A stretch of 64,000 nucleotides of DNA from Cauispirillum nitrogeniifigens (lineage in GTDB: Bacteria > Pseudomonadota > Alphaproteobacteria > Rhodospirillales > Rhodospirillaceae): contig NZ_JBLOOT010000009.1 of NCBI RefSeq assembly GCF_049800675.1, positions 1-64,000 on the forward strand, read 5' to 3'. This document shows positions 1 through 9,438 of this stretch, piece after piece. The translations under genes were made by a program, and so were the position numbers. Within the stretch, counting starts at the first letter, position 1. Every line of letters begins with the position of its first letter. A model generated the notes under the pieces. That model searched no databases. It was not told where the DNA came from and was given only the letters and a program-made list of their open reading frames with translations.

Positions 1-58
1 CCTCCTGCTCCTTCAGGATGCCGATGATCTGCTCTTCGCTGAACCTGCTGCGCTTCAT
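1..58 (-). CDS. IS3-family transposase OrfA, N-terminal fragment (cut by window edge)
   Basis: Only the first 19 codons are inside the window. They read MKRSRFSEEQIIGILKEQE, which is the characteristic N-terminus of OrfA in the IS407-like group of IS3-family elements. OrfA is the helix-turn-helix half of the transposase, normally joined to OrfB by programmed frameshifting. The rest of the element lies left of position 1, so intactness cannot be judged. Confidence 0.85.
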   Translation of the reverse strand, partial: MKRSRFSEEQIIGILKEQE

Positions 59-127
59 CTCTGTCCGTCCGTCCTTCCAATGGCCGGACTCTACTTCAGA
101 CTGGAGGAGGATTCCCATGGCAGGTCA
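1..127 (-). mobile_element. Right end of an IS3-family (IS407-like) insertion sequence
   Basis: This comprises the OrfA start plus about 70 bp of leader. Read on the minus strand, the element appears to begin with TGACCTGCC at 127, immediately after the dptH stop codon. IS3-family ends start with TG, so 127 is a plausible terminus. The opposite inverted repeat and the target duplication lie outside the window, so the boundary is inferred. Confidence 0.5.
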
Positions 128-3100
128 CTACAGTTCTACTTTAGCGCACTGGATGCGAGTTAGGCCTGCAGCTGTCTTTAAGAATGCGTCGCCACGTCCA
201 TTCAACATTTCGGCGCCAGAGTCATCCATAATTACCCGGCTTTCCGTACCGCTTTTCACCCGCAGAGCAAGCTGGGCGGGCAGGTTGGACCTGAGATTGG
301 TGCTGATCACATCAGCGCTCGGCTTCTGGGTAGCAATGATGACGTGGATGCCGGCAGCGCGTGCTTTTTGAGCAAGGCGCTTCAAGGCTGCCTCAATGTC
401 GCGTTTGGCGTCGGCGTCTGACGTCAGATCAGCATACTCATCAAGTACGACTACCCACCAAGGCATACGGTTCCCACCGCTGCGGACCCTATTGTATTCT
501 GTGATTGATCGTGTACCGGCGAGGCGGAATATTTGATACCGGCTCTGCATTTCCTCGACGCAGCGATGTAGCATTCCGACCGCATCCTGATCGTCCCAGC
601 CGATTTCCCCTTCGACGTGAGGATCTTCAGCCAAGTGCTGCAACTCCGTGCCCTTTGGATCGATCAAGTGCAGCCGAAGTTCCTGCGGGTCATAGAAATG
701 GATGAGCCCGTGCAACAGCGAATTCAGGGCCTCTGATTTGCCGCTTCCCGTGGTGCCGCCGACCAGCAAGTGTGGCGAATTTGGTGAAGAGAAATCGAGG
801 GCTACGGGGTTGCCAAATCGATCTTCGCCGAGCGGCGCCGACAGCCCATCCTCCGGACGTTGCCAGCATGACCAGAGATGCGTAGCATTTACGTAGTAAC
901 GCTCGTCATCCCGTTTAGGGACGTCGAGAAGAACGTAACCGCTGTCAATACTAAACCGGATATTTTGTTTCTCTTCCAGATGAAGTGCCAGCTTGAGTGC
1001 GTCAGCTTTCTCACTCAGTCGTCGCGGTTCCGTGCCGGGGGCCGGACGGAGGCGAAAGAGGATAGTCGCCGGGCCTTCTACAAAGCGATCTTTACGTTCC
1101 GCAGGAACCTGGAGCCGAATGTCAAACTCGTTGAATGTATCGATTATCGTTTGATAACGCCTTTCTAGGCTGTCTGCGGGCATTTTCTCTCGTTCACCGG
1201 AAGCTGAATTGCTCACAAACGCAATTCGCTGTTCCACGCTCGGTTCTGGGCTCCGGGAGGCTGGTGCGGGAGACGCGTCCGAAAGCGGCGAAGGGTCAGG
1301 GACGGGGCCTGGAATGGCCGGGGAGCGATCCGGACGCCGGTCAATGAGGTCCAGTATCTGGCCGCGGAAGGTCCGCACGATGGTCACGTCCTTTTCTTCG
1401 CTGCATGTCTGCACGCCTTCGCTGTCATAAAGACAAATCGAATAAAGACCATTGATGGCACGGACGCGGTAGCGACCTTCCCGGAAGGCGGACCGCAGGG
1501 CTTCCGGAATGCGCCTGCGGCCATTCGGATCGTGGCGTGCAGTTCCAGTTAGGATCCGGGCTTCCGGGCTGGTGTTCTCGATAGCCTTAAGCAGTTCCTC
1601 GCGCCAGAGTACGGCATCCATTGGCGGGGCAGCGTCCGGCGGCGCTACCAGCGCATGTCGGAGCAAACCGAGGGTAGAGGCAACCTGCTCAACACCATGG
1701 GGATCATAGGACTGACGCAGCTTTCCTTCGAGGACGAGGAGATCAACCTCGAGATCACCGCTGTCCGTTTCCTCCAGAACGACGCGGCACAGGTCAGCCC
1801 TGGCACCACCGAACCATTCCGCGTGCTCGTCCAGGGAAAGCCAAGCCGTCAGGCCGTTGCGGGGGGCAGCCTCATGCAGACGTTCAGCAACCGTCCGTGC
1901 GATCGTAAGACCGAGAACCTCTTCAGTAACCCGCGAGATGCCGAGAGCCTGCAATAGCAGCCGGGGAGCGACGCGCCGTGTCTCATCGTAAATCCGGGCT
2001 GCCAACTCAGCTGCAGCGTCCGGGAGCTCCAGCAGATGATGTTCCGGAACAAGCTTTCGCAGTTTGCGGATCAGGCGCTCGATGACGAACCCCCGACCGG
2101 AGTTCGACGAAACGATGACCGTGTACAAGCCGCCGGAGCCGACGCCGTCTCTGACCGACAAAATGTCAGGACGCGGCTCGAGCATCTCGATTTGCTGCCG
2201 CGTGATATGGCGCTCAAGTGTGATCACCCAGTGGCACTTTTGATGTGCGGCAATGAACAGCTTCGCCGCAGCCTCGAAGTCGTGCCGCAACTCTATAAAG
2301 TCAGTGTTTTCGGGCTGCTGCTGCGAGACCGCCCTCGTCCGATGATGGCGCACTGTCATGGTAGACCAAGCTTCCAGTCCGGTATCCGGCGCCCGCGGCC
2401 TCATCGCGACCGATATGGAGCCACCCTGAATCCCGCCGTAAATATGAATTGGTCGATCAAGAAGAGGATTGAAGCTACCGCTACCGTCCGTGCAGGGCTC
2501 GGTGTTCTGCTGTTCGCGAACATTGTCCTGAAGTAGGTGGGGAAGCACAGCGAGATCTGCTTTGATGTCACCCAGGGAAGCCTCCAGCCCTTCAGCGATG
2601 TCGTACAATCTGAGCTGTTGCGGGGGGAAAAGACGGCCGTGCTGACTGAGGCGGTTACCACTGCTCAGTTCCGAAAAGGCGGACGTGATTTCTTCCCACT
2701 GCCGGCGCGGCGCGAGAACGTGTAGGTCAATACGCGTGTCCCGCCATTCGCCGCGGCGGATGAAGCTGACCAGCCCAGTGGGCAGTGCCGGTGAATTCGG
2801 GCCGATAATGAGGATTGACAGCCCGTCCAGCTTGAAGGGATGTGCCTCGAGGTAGCAGATGATCTGCCGCCCGATTTCGTTCACAGAGGCAGAGTCAAGC
2901 GCGCCGCCGACGCCGTCTCGACGGGGTGTGTATTCCTCAGCCCAACCTATCTCCCGGGACGCATAGATGAAGCTAGCGTCGCGGTCACAAATCATCGCTG
3001 GTTGCTGGTGCGGGGTGAGCTGGGAAATCCAGTTCAGATAGCGTCGCGGGTTCTGCGGGTTGAGCGGCAGTTCCCCTGCCAGTGCCTTGATCGCAAGCTC

Positions 3101-5137
3101 CTCCGAGCGGCTCAGATAATGGCCAATCCAGCGCAGTCGCAGGGGATGGCTTGCAAGCATCAGAATGCTTCCGCCGGTCCGAGCTACCGTATCCGCCCCC
3201 AGAAGAGCGCCTAGGCGCTCATCACGGTAACCATCTGGCGTCAGTAGCAGTTTGGCCTCGTTCATCAGGATCGTCCATTTGTCGTAGACGTCCCTGCATA
3301 GTTCGGCGCTTAGCCCACACTTTCCTGCGTGGCTGCGGAAGTGATTTCGCAGGTCCAGCGCACGAGCGACAAGCGGATCACGGCGGATCGTGTCCTTCAG
3401 CGCACTACAGGCGAGGCTGTCAAGGGCGACCAGCCGAGCGACGGCATGCCGTTGCCATAACTCAAAACCATCAGCGGGTGCTTGAAGAAGGCAGTCGACA
3501 TTAGGCTGATCAGGCGCTGCTGACAGCAGCCAGAATAGAGCGAGCATCGAAACGGCTTCATCGTCGGGAAACCATTCGAGATTGGGTTCGAAATCGGTCT
3601 CACTCTGATTATCCCGTTCAAATAGCCGGAAGCTGATGGATAAGGGGGGCCAAATGACCTCGCCGGCCTCGTCGTCCGGATCGTCAGCATCATCTGCGCG
3701 CAGGGCAGGGGGCGCGCCAGGTCGCAGCAGTTCATCCGGTACCTTCAGCACCAGCCCGTCGCCCAATTGAGAAGCAGTCACGACGGAATTCAGTGTCTGC
3801 CCGAATAAAAAGGCAAATAGGCCCGACGTGGCGCACCCTGCGGGGGTTCGGCCGGGAACTAGATGGAGCTCCAGTCCGGCTATGTCCCCATGTCTGTCAC
3901 GGAAAGTCCGAGCAACCTCAGCGATTTTGATCAAAGGATCGAAAAAGCGTTCGGGAACCGGATTGGCTGCTTTCTCGACCATACGGCGGGTGAGCGGCTG
4001 AAGTAGGTCCCGGAGCGCAGCAAGTGTCTCTTCTGCCGGTTCGGCATCGAGTAGGCGCTGAGCGTCCTCGGCAATGCGGCGGTCTAGTCCATCCCGCAGA
4101 TTGAGGTCGTCGAACTCCTTCAGTCGGTCCGGTGCGGCTGCTGAAATATCCGTTCTGACACGCTCCCCGAGCGGCAGCCCCTTGGCATCGGGCCGGAACA
4201 GTTGCTCGAAAATGCCGTAGGGGATGGCAGCGCGCAGCTCCCGGGTCTGATCCGTACAGTAGGCGACACATAGTCCGCGGAACCGGACCTGCTGATCGGC
4301 CGGCAGTTCATTTCCGTCAGTTTCTCGGAAAATAAACGCCGAAGCCTTGTCGGCCAGAGCGTCTGGGTCGGCGTCCGAGGTGGGGCTGCTCTGAAGATCA
4401 GCGTGCATTGCATTGAGCTGCAACCGGCGGGCCACCCGGCTCTCGCTGCCCGCCACGCGCCAACTTTCATCAGGGAAAAGATCGAGTTGTGTCAGATGTC
4501 GCCCAACGAGCTGGTCCGTCTCTTCCGGGGAAAGCGGTCGATCGCATCCAGCTCGCTCACTCATGACTGCGACGGCAAAATAGACGAAGCGGCGGACCGA
4601 AACGGTAATGTGGCCAGGCTGATGAAGGCCATTCAGCACGTCGAGGAGATTCTTCTCCAAATGGCGCGGAACGACCTCTTCGCGGCCCGTGACGGTAGCC
4701 CAGGCGCCAGTCAGGATTTCTTGACGAACACCGAAACCCGCCGCGTCAAAGGATCCATCGAGGAAATTGCTGTCGCGCAGGGTGAAAATATTCTTGAGCC
4801 CCTGTTCGTCGCTCTCGACTTTCGTCTCCAGGTAGATCAGTCCGCCCGTGTTGTGGTTGCGGTAATAAGTGATGGGATGACCTTCCGCCGCCCGATACTC
4901 TTGCGGAAAATTTCCCTCCGTGTCTCCCGACACTACAATCTGGACGCCGGAGAGGTTGTGTGCGTCCGCAAATCCAGCCCACGAGACGATAAACGCGCTG
5001 ATTTCAGCAGGCGTCAGGTTCTTGACGCGGAAACACCTGCGCTCCCCCTCGTCGGCGCCCATCATGGCGCGCAGCACGATCTTGGACGCGACCCGCCCGA
5101 CTACAACAGAAACGGGATCAGCTGCGTCTAGTGTCAT
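128..5137 (-). CDS. dptH: DNA phosphorothioation-dependent restriction protein DptH (FtsK/HerA-like ATPase)
   Basis: This 1669-aa protein is the largest subunit of the DptFGH complex, which restricts DNA lacking phosphorothioate modification. The C-terminal 350 residues form an FtsK/SpoIIIE-like motor: Walker A GGTTGSGKS begins near residue 1460, Walker B VVVLDEYAD lies near 1562-1570, and an IIATQKP sensor-like motif follows. A Pro/Ser-rich linker (about 1266-1304) separates the motor from a roughly 1260-residue N-terminal region that I cannot assign to domains. Length and gene order match the dnd-associated DptH family. The start overlaps the dptG stop by 4 bp (ATGA), so translation is probably coupled. 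The C-terminus stops shortly after the FtsK core, and its TAG abuts the putative IS end, so a few native residues could be missing. The assignment rests on recognising the three-gene set, not on a search. Confidence 0.85.
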   Translation of the reverse strand: MTLDAADPVSVVVGRVASKIVLRAMMGADEGERRCFRVKNLTPAEISAFIVSWAGFADAHNLSGVQIVVSGDTEGNFPQEYRAAEGHPITYYRNHNTGGLIYLETKVESDEQGLKNIFTLRDSNFLDGSFDAAGFGVRQEILTGAWATVTGREEVVPRHLEKNLLDVLNGLHQPGHITVSVRRFVYFAVAVMSERAGCDRPLSPEETDQLVGRHLTQLDLFPDESWRVAGSESRVARRLQLNAMHADLQSSPTSDADPDALADKASAFIFRETDGNELPADQQVRFRGLCVAYCTDQTRELRAAIPYGIFEQLFRPDAKGLPLGERVRTDISAAAPDRLKEFDDLNLRDGLDRRIAEDAQRLLDAEPAEETLAALRDLLQPLTRRMVEKAANPVPERFFDPLIKIAEVARTFRDRHGDIAGLELHLVPGRTPAGCATSGLFAFLFGQTLNSVVTASQLGDGLVLKVPDELLRPGAPPALRADDADDPDDEAGEVIWPPLSISFRLFERDNQSETDFEPNLEWFPDDEAVSMLALFWLLSAAPDQPNVDCLLQAPADGFELWQRHAVARLVALDSLACSALKDTIRRDPLVARALDLRNHFRSHAGKCGLSAELCRDVYDKWTILMNEAKLLLTPDGYRDERLGALLGADTVARTGGSILMLASHPLRLRWIGHYLSRSEELAIKALAGELPLNPQNPRRYLNWISQLTPHQQPAMICDRDASFIYASREIGWAEEYTPRRDGVGGALDSASVNEIGRQIICYLEAHPFKLDGLSILIIGPNSPALPTGLVSFIRRGEWRDTRIDLHVLAPRRQWEEITSAFSELSSGNRLSQHGRLFPPQQLRLYDIAEGLEASLGDIKADLAVLPHLLQDNVREQQNTEPCTDGSGSFNPLLDRPIHIYGGIQGGSISVAMRPRAPDTGLEAWSTMTVRHHRTRAVSQQQPENTDFIELRHDFEAAAKLFIAAHQKCHWVITLERHITRQQIEMLEPRPDILSVRDGVGSGGLYTVIVSSNSGRGFVIERLIRKLRKLVPEHHLLELPDAAAELAARIYDETRRVAPRLLLQALGISRVTEEVLGLTIARTVAERLHEAAPRNGLTAWLSLDEHAEWFGGARADLCRVVLEETDSGDLEVDLLVLEGKLRQSYDPHGVEQVASTLGLLRHALVAPPDAAPPMDAVLWREELLKAIENTSPEARILTGTARHDPNGRRRIPEALRSAFREGRYRVRAINGLYSICLYDSEGVQTCSEEKDVTIVRTFRGQILDLIDRRPDRSPAIPGPVPDPSPLSDASPAPASRSPEPSVEQRIAFVSNSASGEREKMPADSLERRYQTIIDTFNEFDIRLQVPAERKDRFVEGPATILFRLRPAPGTEPRRLSEKADALKLALHLEEKQNIRFSIDSGYVLLDVPKRDDERYYVNATHLWSCWQRPEDGLSAPLGEDRFGNPVALDFSSPNSPHLLVGGTTGSGKSEALNSLLHGLIHFYDPQELRLHLIDPKGTELQHLAEDPHVEGEIGWDDQDAVGMLHRCVEEMQSRYQIFRLAGTRSITEYNRVRSGGNRMPWWVVVLDEYADLTSDADAKRDIEAALKRLAQKARAAGIHVIIATQKPSADVISTNLRSNLPAQLALRVKSGTESRVIMDDSGAEMLNGRGDAFLKTAAGLTRIQCAKVEL

Positions 5138-6435
5138 CGCAATCCTCCGGTGCCGACCATCCGCGTTGCGTCGGAATAAAGAGTAAGCAGTCCGGCCGCC
5201 TGCATTTGCCCGGCCAAGCGGTTCTCATTGTCCTCAAAAATACTGGCATCCAAGCTGCGCAACAGGGCAGCGTCTGAAGCCGCATCACGTCCAGCAACGA
5301 AGCCGCAGCGGCCGAACAACCAGTTGTGGACAAACTTTTCAAAGGAGAGCTGTTGCGAACCTTCGGTGGCGGCGAGAACCAGAGTCTCCAGTGTTTCGAG
5401 TCCTAGAGTGAAGTGTCGACGGCCGCGCCAAGAGTTTAGCAACTGCATGGTGGCAGCAGTGGCCCAGAAGAAACCTCGCAGCTTGTTCTTCTGCTGCGAG
5501 CTGAGGTCTGCGCCACCAGCCTGTTCTGCCGCGCGAACTATGTCGGCTTGGATCTCCTTGAGACAGCGCTGCGACGCGCGGCGCAGCTGAGAGTGGCCTG
5601 ACCCGCAGTCACAGATAATGGGGCGGACGTCTTGGCCGAGGTAATAGCTCGCCCGCGTATGTTGAGCTATGGTCAGCCAGAGACCGGTCCAAGCGACTGT
5701 CGCTCTGACCCTTGCCGCAGCCGGAAGTTCTGAATGGCTGAGCACGTTTGCCATTCCGTCGCGTAGCAGTTCCTCAAGTTGATCCTCGAATAGAACGCAG
5801 CGGGACTCGATGTCATCTGGGCGTGCTTGGCTGTCGAAGGCGCCGTTGTCGAGCAGAACCTTAGCCAACTGCTCAAGCGGGCTGTTGCTGGTCTCTTCGT
5901 AGAGCTGACTAAAGCCGGTTCGGACCCTGTCCAGACGTCTACTATCAGGGTCATGCCGGAGAATGCGGAACACCAAGGCGCCACCGCCTCGCAGGTACCG
6001 GCGCTCCATTTTTAGAACCGAACGCTCCCCGGATCCGCGCAGCCGGGCGTCCCAGTGCAACAGAGACCGCGTATAAGGGAAGAAGTGGGAGCGCTCCCAG
6101 GTCGGTGTCTTGGACTGATTTGGGATAGCAACCTTAAGGCATTGCAGGAGATGGCGGACAGCGTCTTCACTTCGGTCATCGAAGAGGACCTCTCGACGCT
6201 TGGGATGCGCTGCAAACCGGTCATCCCAGACAAGACGCCGCGCAAAGTCATGCGCTTGCCGCCGAACAAGTATCGGCTCATCTTGAGGGAGCAAGATATC
6301 TGCTTCGCAGCAAAACACTAAGTTTAGAAGTTCAAGCCCGGGATAGTACCCGGCACCATCGTAATCAAGAACGCCGCCGAAGAGCTTGCGCGACAGATCA
6401 GGGCCTTGGACCTTTTCGACGATCTCCGACATCAA
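5134..6435 (-). CDS. dptG: DNA phosphorothioation-dependent restriction protein DptG
   Basis: This 433-aa protein sits between dptF and dptH with 4-bp ATGA overlaps on both sides, as in known dptFGH operons. No catalytic motif is recognisable to me, and the DptG family itself has no defined enzymatic activity. The sequence is soluble-looking and helical, with no membrane segments. The size (about 430 aa) and position are what identify it. By family knowledge it is a required component of the restriction complex. Codon use resembles dptF and dptH and differs from the GC-rich genes beyond 12961. Confidence 0.8.
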   Translation of the reverse strand: MMSEIVEKVQGPDLSRKLFGGVLDYDGAGYYPGLELLNLVFCCEADILLPQDEPILVRRQAHDFARRLVWDDRFAAHPKRREVLFDDRSEDAVRHLLQCLKVAIPNQSKTPTWERSHFFPYTRSLLHWDARLRGSGERSVLKMERRYLRGGGALVFRILRHDPDSRRLDRVRTGFSQLYEETSNSPLEQLAKVLLDNGAFDSQARPDDIESRCVLFEDQLEELLRDGMANVLSHSELPAAARVRATVAWTGLWLTIAQHTRASYYLGQDVRPIICDCGSGHSQLRRASQRCLKEIQADIVRAAEQAGGADLSSQQKNKLRGFFWATAATMQLLNSWRGRRHFTLGLETLETLVLAATEGSQQLSFEKFVHNWLFGRCGFVAGRDAASDAALLRSLDASIFEDNENRLAGQMQAAGLLTLYSDATRMVGTGGLR

Positions 6436-8252
6436 AGCCCTCCTCCGACCTGAACAACCCCCTGGTCGATGGAAACTGAATGCATGCTTCCGCGCAGAAA
6501 TAGCGTGATGTCTTGGTCCCGTTCGCTGGTCAATTCCGCGAGCTTGCCCAGGAAGTTCGTTACCCGGCGCAGATCGTGGGCGTAGAAATCTTCGGCTAGG
6601 TGCCCGTAGCCAGCGCGGATGAGGCAGTCAAAGGTCATCAGATCCAATGGGAGGTCCTGTAACTTTGCGTCGGGCATATCGACCCGGAAAACGACATACC
6701 GATCGATCCAATCGACTGATGACGGCATCGAGCGCGGACCTGTGTCGGGCCATGCGCTGCGCATTGGCAGCAGCCGGATTGCGCGCGCAGGTAGGCGCCT
6801 AGCGATGATCGCGGCCTGCGAAGTTGCCCTTCCGAACGCGGGATCGACGAGGTGCAAGCTCGCCTCATTTGACGGCATCCGAAGCCCCTGGACGGCATGC
6901 AGTCCGGCTATAAGCCGGTTCTTGAGCTGTGCTGACCGTTGCGGCGAAACCTGATCCTGAAGCAGAGCCCGGAAATCATCTCCAGTCTCAAAACCTAGCC
7001 GGCGCAGAGTGGTGCCATGCTCCCCCTCATCAAAGAACGCCCGCCGCCGCAGGGAGCGCAGGACGGCCCGAACCAGATCCGACTCCGTTCGGCGTTCTTT
7101 GGCATTCCGCGGATTTCCCACTACTTGGTCAATGCCGTTGGTACCGTCGATCAACGACCGGCGTGCACCGGGGATATTAGGAAACTGAAGATCGATAGTG
7201 CAGTCGGGGAAGACCGTCTGCGCATTCACGAGGCGGTCATCGATGTCACGGGCGGCCAGCGCCCCCGGATCTAGCCGGGGAAATTCGAGCAGAACTGGGA
7301 TGCGGCTCAGCTTATCCTCCGGCCGCCCGGGGCTGAACAGCAGGTTGTAATAGGCGTATCGATGTTGCCAGTCCCGCCGTGCCGAGCGCGGATGGATGGA
7401 CCTGCAGTTCTGGCCGCCAGTCAGCAAGAACGACACGGCCATCAGCATCTCGCGGATGGTGACTACGACGCCGAGCCTTTCTAGAGTGGCGAAAAGCTCT
7501 TCAAGTTTTTTCCGGCGTAGCGGGGCTAAGTCGCCATCAGCAAGCATGTTGCGATTGTGGAAGATAGGACACCCGGGAGAACTATCACAGTCTGAACAGG
7601 ACTGGATCCAGCGCCGTTTGTCCAGCCAGTCCTGTAATGTACGCGACAGCAGGCTACTGTCCCCAGCACATGACACAGACTGATAATTCAGATTAATAAT
7701 GTGCGTAGCGCCGTCCGCACTGGCCAAACCGTCCTCAAAGGATTTTTCGAAGCGTTCAAGCACCATCCGGCAGGTGGTGTCATGCCGCCCGGCCTGCAAA
7801 ACGGCGCGCAGACGCCCCTCGTTGGCGCAGACCACGGTAACGGCACCGTCAGCGCCGCCGGCACCGGACAGAAAGTCGACTGCGTCGCCGACCTCCATCT
7901 CTGAAAAATCTTTATGGATGCGCAGCGGCCGCACATTGGCAGCAAGGTGGCGAAGTATATGTCGGCCATCACATTCTAGGTTGATCAACTGCCGCGCTTC
8001 GTCCTGGTCGTAACCCAGGTATTCTTCAATAAGACGTCGGCAGAGGTGCGTCTTGCCGTGCCCGGCATCACCGGTGAGGATGACCAAGTTTGCGCCGCTC
8101 CGCACCGCACCCAAAAGGTAGCGGAAGGCCTGGGTTTCCAGATTCAGGGAGTCTTCTGACTTCTGATATTCCTCATAAATCTGATCGTGAGCAGCCGAAA
8201 GCGGGAGGTAGCGCAGCATGCGCTCCACATGCTTGTTGACCTTATTTGCCAT
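6432..8252 (-). CDS. dptF: DNA phosphorothioation-dependent restriction protein DptF (P-loop ATPase)
   Basis: This 606-aa first gene of the dptFGH operon has a clear Walker A, GDAGHGKTH, at residues 61-69. A Walker B-like hydrophobic strand, VTVVCANEG, follows near 138-146. A cluster C219, C222, C228, H232 (C-x2-C-x5-C-x3-H) resembles a small zinc or iron-sulfur site. DptF is known as the ATP-binding subunit of the Dpt restriction module. The start at 8252 has only a weak ribosome-binding site (GGGGTAA). No Dnd modification genes (dndBCDE) lie next to it. The neighbour on the right is the unrelated nuclease-like trio. Confidence 0.85.
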   Translation of the reverse strand: MANKVNKHVERMLRYLPLSAAHDQIYEEYQKSEDSLNLETQAFRYLLGAVRSGANLVILTGDAGHGKTHLCRRLIEEYLGYDQDEARQLINLECDGRHILRHLAANVRPLRIHKDFSEMEVGDAVDFLSGAGGADGAVTVVCANEGRLRAVLQAGRHDTTCRMVLERFEKSFEDGLASADGATHIINLNYQSVSCAGDSSLLSRTLQDWLDKRRWIQSCSDCDSSPGCPIFHNRNMLADGDLAPLRRKKLEELFATLERLGVVVTIREMLMAVSFLLTGGQNCRSIHPRSARRDWQHRYAYYNLLFSPGRPEDKLSRIPVLLEFPRLDPGALAARDIDDRLVNAQTVFPDCTIDLQFPNIPGARRSLIDGTNGIDQVVGNPRNAKERRTESDLVRAVLRSLRRRAFFDEGEHGTTLRRLGFETGDDFRALLQDQVSPQRSAQLKNRLIAGLHAVQGLRMPSNEASLHLVDPAFGRATSQAAIIARRLPARAIRLLPMRSAWPDTGPRSMPSSVDWIDRYVVFRVDMPDAKLQDLPLDLMTFDCLIRAGYGHLAEDFYAHDLRRVTNFLGKLAELTSERDQDITLFLRGSMHSVSIDQGVVQVGGGL

Positions 8253-8436
8253 CGGTTACCCCGGAACGACGTGTGCGTATGCAGGCTAAGCTACCTTTCG
8301 TTAGGATAGCGGACAACCCTGCTTTGCGGAAGCGAATTGCCTGGGGAATGACCAATAGGGGAGCATTGGTGGGCGCGCTCACACCCTAGCTGGCGGCTCT
8401 AACTGACCTGTTCCGTGAGCCCAGAGGCGGCACTGA

Positions 8437-8513
8437 TGGCAAAACGCCACTTTTGCCACCAGTTGCCATGGGAGCCGTCGCCGCCGGCAGCGCCTCTTGA
8501 GCGGGGCGCTGCC
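8437..8513 (-). terminator. Two hairpins downstream of the nuclease-like trio
   Basis: A perfect 8-bp inverted repeat TGGCAAAA / TTTTGCCA lies at 8437-8458. A 9-bp repeat GGCAGCGCC / GGCGCTGCC lies at 8486-8513. Both fall just 3' of the PD-(D/E)XK-like gene on the minus strand. Neither has a convincing T-tract, so they may be a transcript end or structured boundary. The rest of 8253-8526 shows no gene; the dptF promoter should lie here, but I cannot point to clear -35/-10 boxes. Confidence 0.35.
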
Positions 8514-8526
8514 GTGCGGCGCTGGC

Positions 8527-9438
8527 TCACCCGGCCATGGCGGGCGCCGCCGTCTCCGCTGCGGGGGCGGGGGCGGGAAGGCCGTAGGCGCTCCACATGC
8601 CATAGCCGAGGAGAAAGACGTCGAGGCGGTCGGCGAACGGCAGGGCGTGGAGGGCGGCCAGGTCGAGGCGCGTGCTGTTGGGGTTGTAGTCGACCAGCGC
8701 CACGGCGGCGCGCAGCGTCGCCGGGTCGCGCGACACCGGCAGGCTCTCCAGCTTGGCGCCCGATTCCCTGGTGCGCGGGGTGATCAGGCCGAGGCGCAGC
8801 TTCTGCCGCAGCAGCGCCTCCGCGCCTTCGGCGAACGTGGGCATATCGGCGCTGATGGCGGCGTGGTAGCCCTGCAGCTGGGCGGCGACCTTCTCGACGC
8901 CGCCGTCGAGCCCGTACTTCACCTCGACGACGGCGAGGTGGAGCTCCTTCGCCTGGCCGCGCCGGGTGCACGGCCAGTGCACCGCCAGGACGTCCAGGCG
9001 GTCCGTGCCCTGCCGGGGCAGCACCTGGCGGTCGACCATGAAGTAGTCGCTGGCGACGATGCGCTCGCTGTTGTTGGCCCGGATGATCGACTGCTCCACC
9101 TCGATCTCGCGGCCGTCGCGCCCCGGGGCATGTTCGGCGATGGCCTGCTTGATGTGCGGGATGCGGTCGCACACCAATGCCGTCGCGTCGTCCTGGGTGG
9201 CGATGGCAGCGCTGCCGTCGGCCCAGAACGCCGTGTCGCACTGGAACGAATAGCCGGTCGCCGTCGGGGCGATCTTGCCCAACTGCTGCCCCTTGCAGTA
9301 GATCGACGCGTAGTCGCCCCGCAGTTCCAGAATGAGGTCGCGGTCGCGCTTGACGAGGTCCAGCAGCGGCGTGAGCCGACCGCCGAGAAGGTCGGCCGCG
9401 AAGGGCTCGGGCAGGGCTCGGGTGCGGTTGTCGGTCAT
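8527..9438 (-). CDS. PD-(D/E)XK-like nuclease, third gene of a coupled trio
   Basis: This 303-aa protein has no recognised name. Residues 147-174 read like a PD-(D/E)XK core. D149 lies in a RLDVLAVHW strand, and E172-x-K174 lies in HLAVVEVKYG, followed by a conserved-looking QLQGYHAAI helix. This is the typical Asp ... Glu-x-Lys arrangement of restriction-endonuclease-fold proteins. No signal peptide or membrane segment is present. The ATG at 9438 overlaps the upstream metallo-beta-lactamase stop (ATGA), so I preferred it to an in-frame ATG four codons upstream. The context (a defence island and coupling to an RNase J-like hydrolase) suggests nucleic-acid cleavage, which is inference. It could instead be a catalytically inactive nuclease-fold protein. 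Confidence 0.6.
   Translation of the reverse strand: MTDNRTRALPEPFAADLLGGRLTPLLDLVKRDRDLILELRGDYASIYCKGQQLGKIAPTATGYSFQCDTAFWADGSAAIATQDDATALVCDRIPHIKQAIAEHAPGRDGREIEVEQSIIRANNSERIVASDYFMVDRQVLPRQGTDRLDVLAVHWPCTRRGQAKELHLAVVEVKYGLDGGVEKVAAQLQGYHAAISADMPTFAEGAEALLRQKLRLGLITPRTRESGAKLESLPVSRDPATLRAAVALVDYNPNSTRLDLAALHALPFADRLDVFLLGYGMWSAYGLPAPAPAAETAAPAMAG

Noticed and set aside
128..5137. Reading the 1669-aa protein as a chromosome-partitioning FtsK or as a type VII/ESX motor
   Set aside because: It lacks FtsK membrane helices and gamma domain, and its linkage to DptF- and DptG-like genes is specific to the Dpt restriction module.
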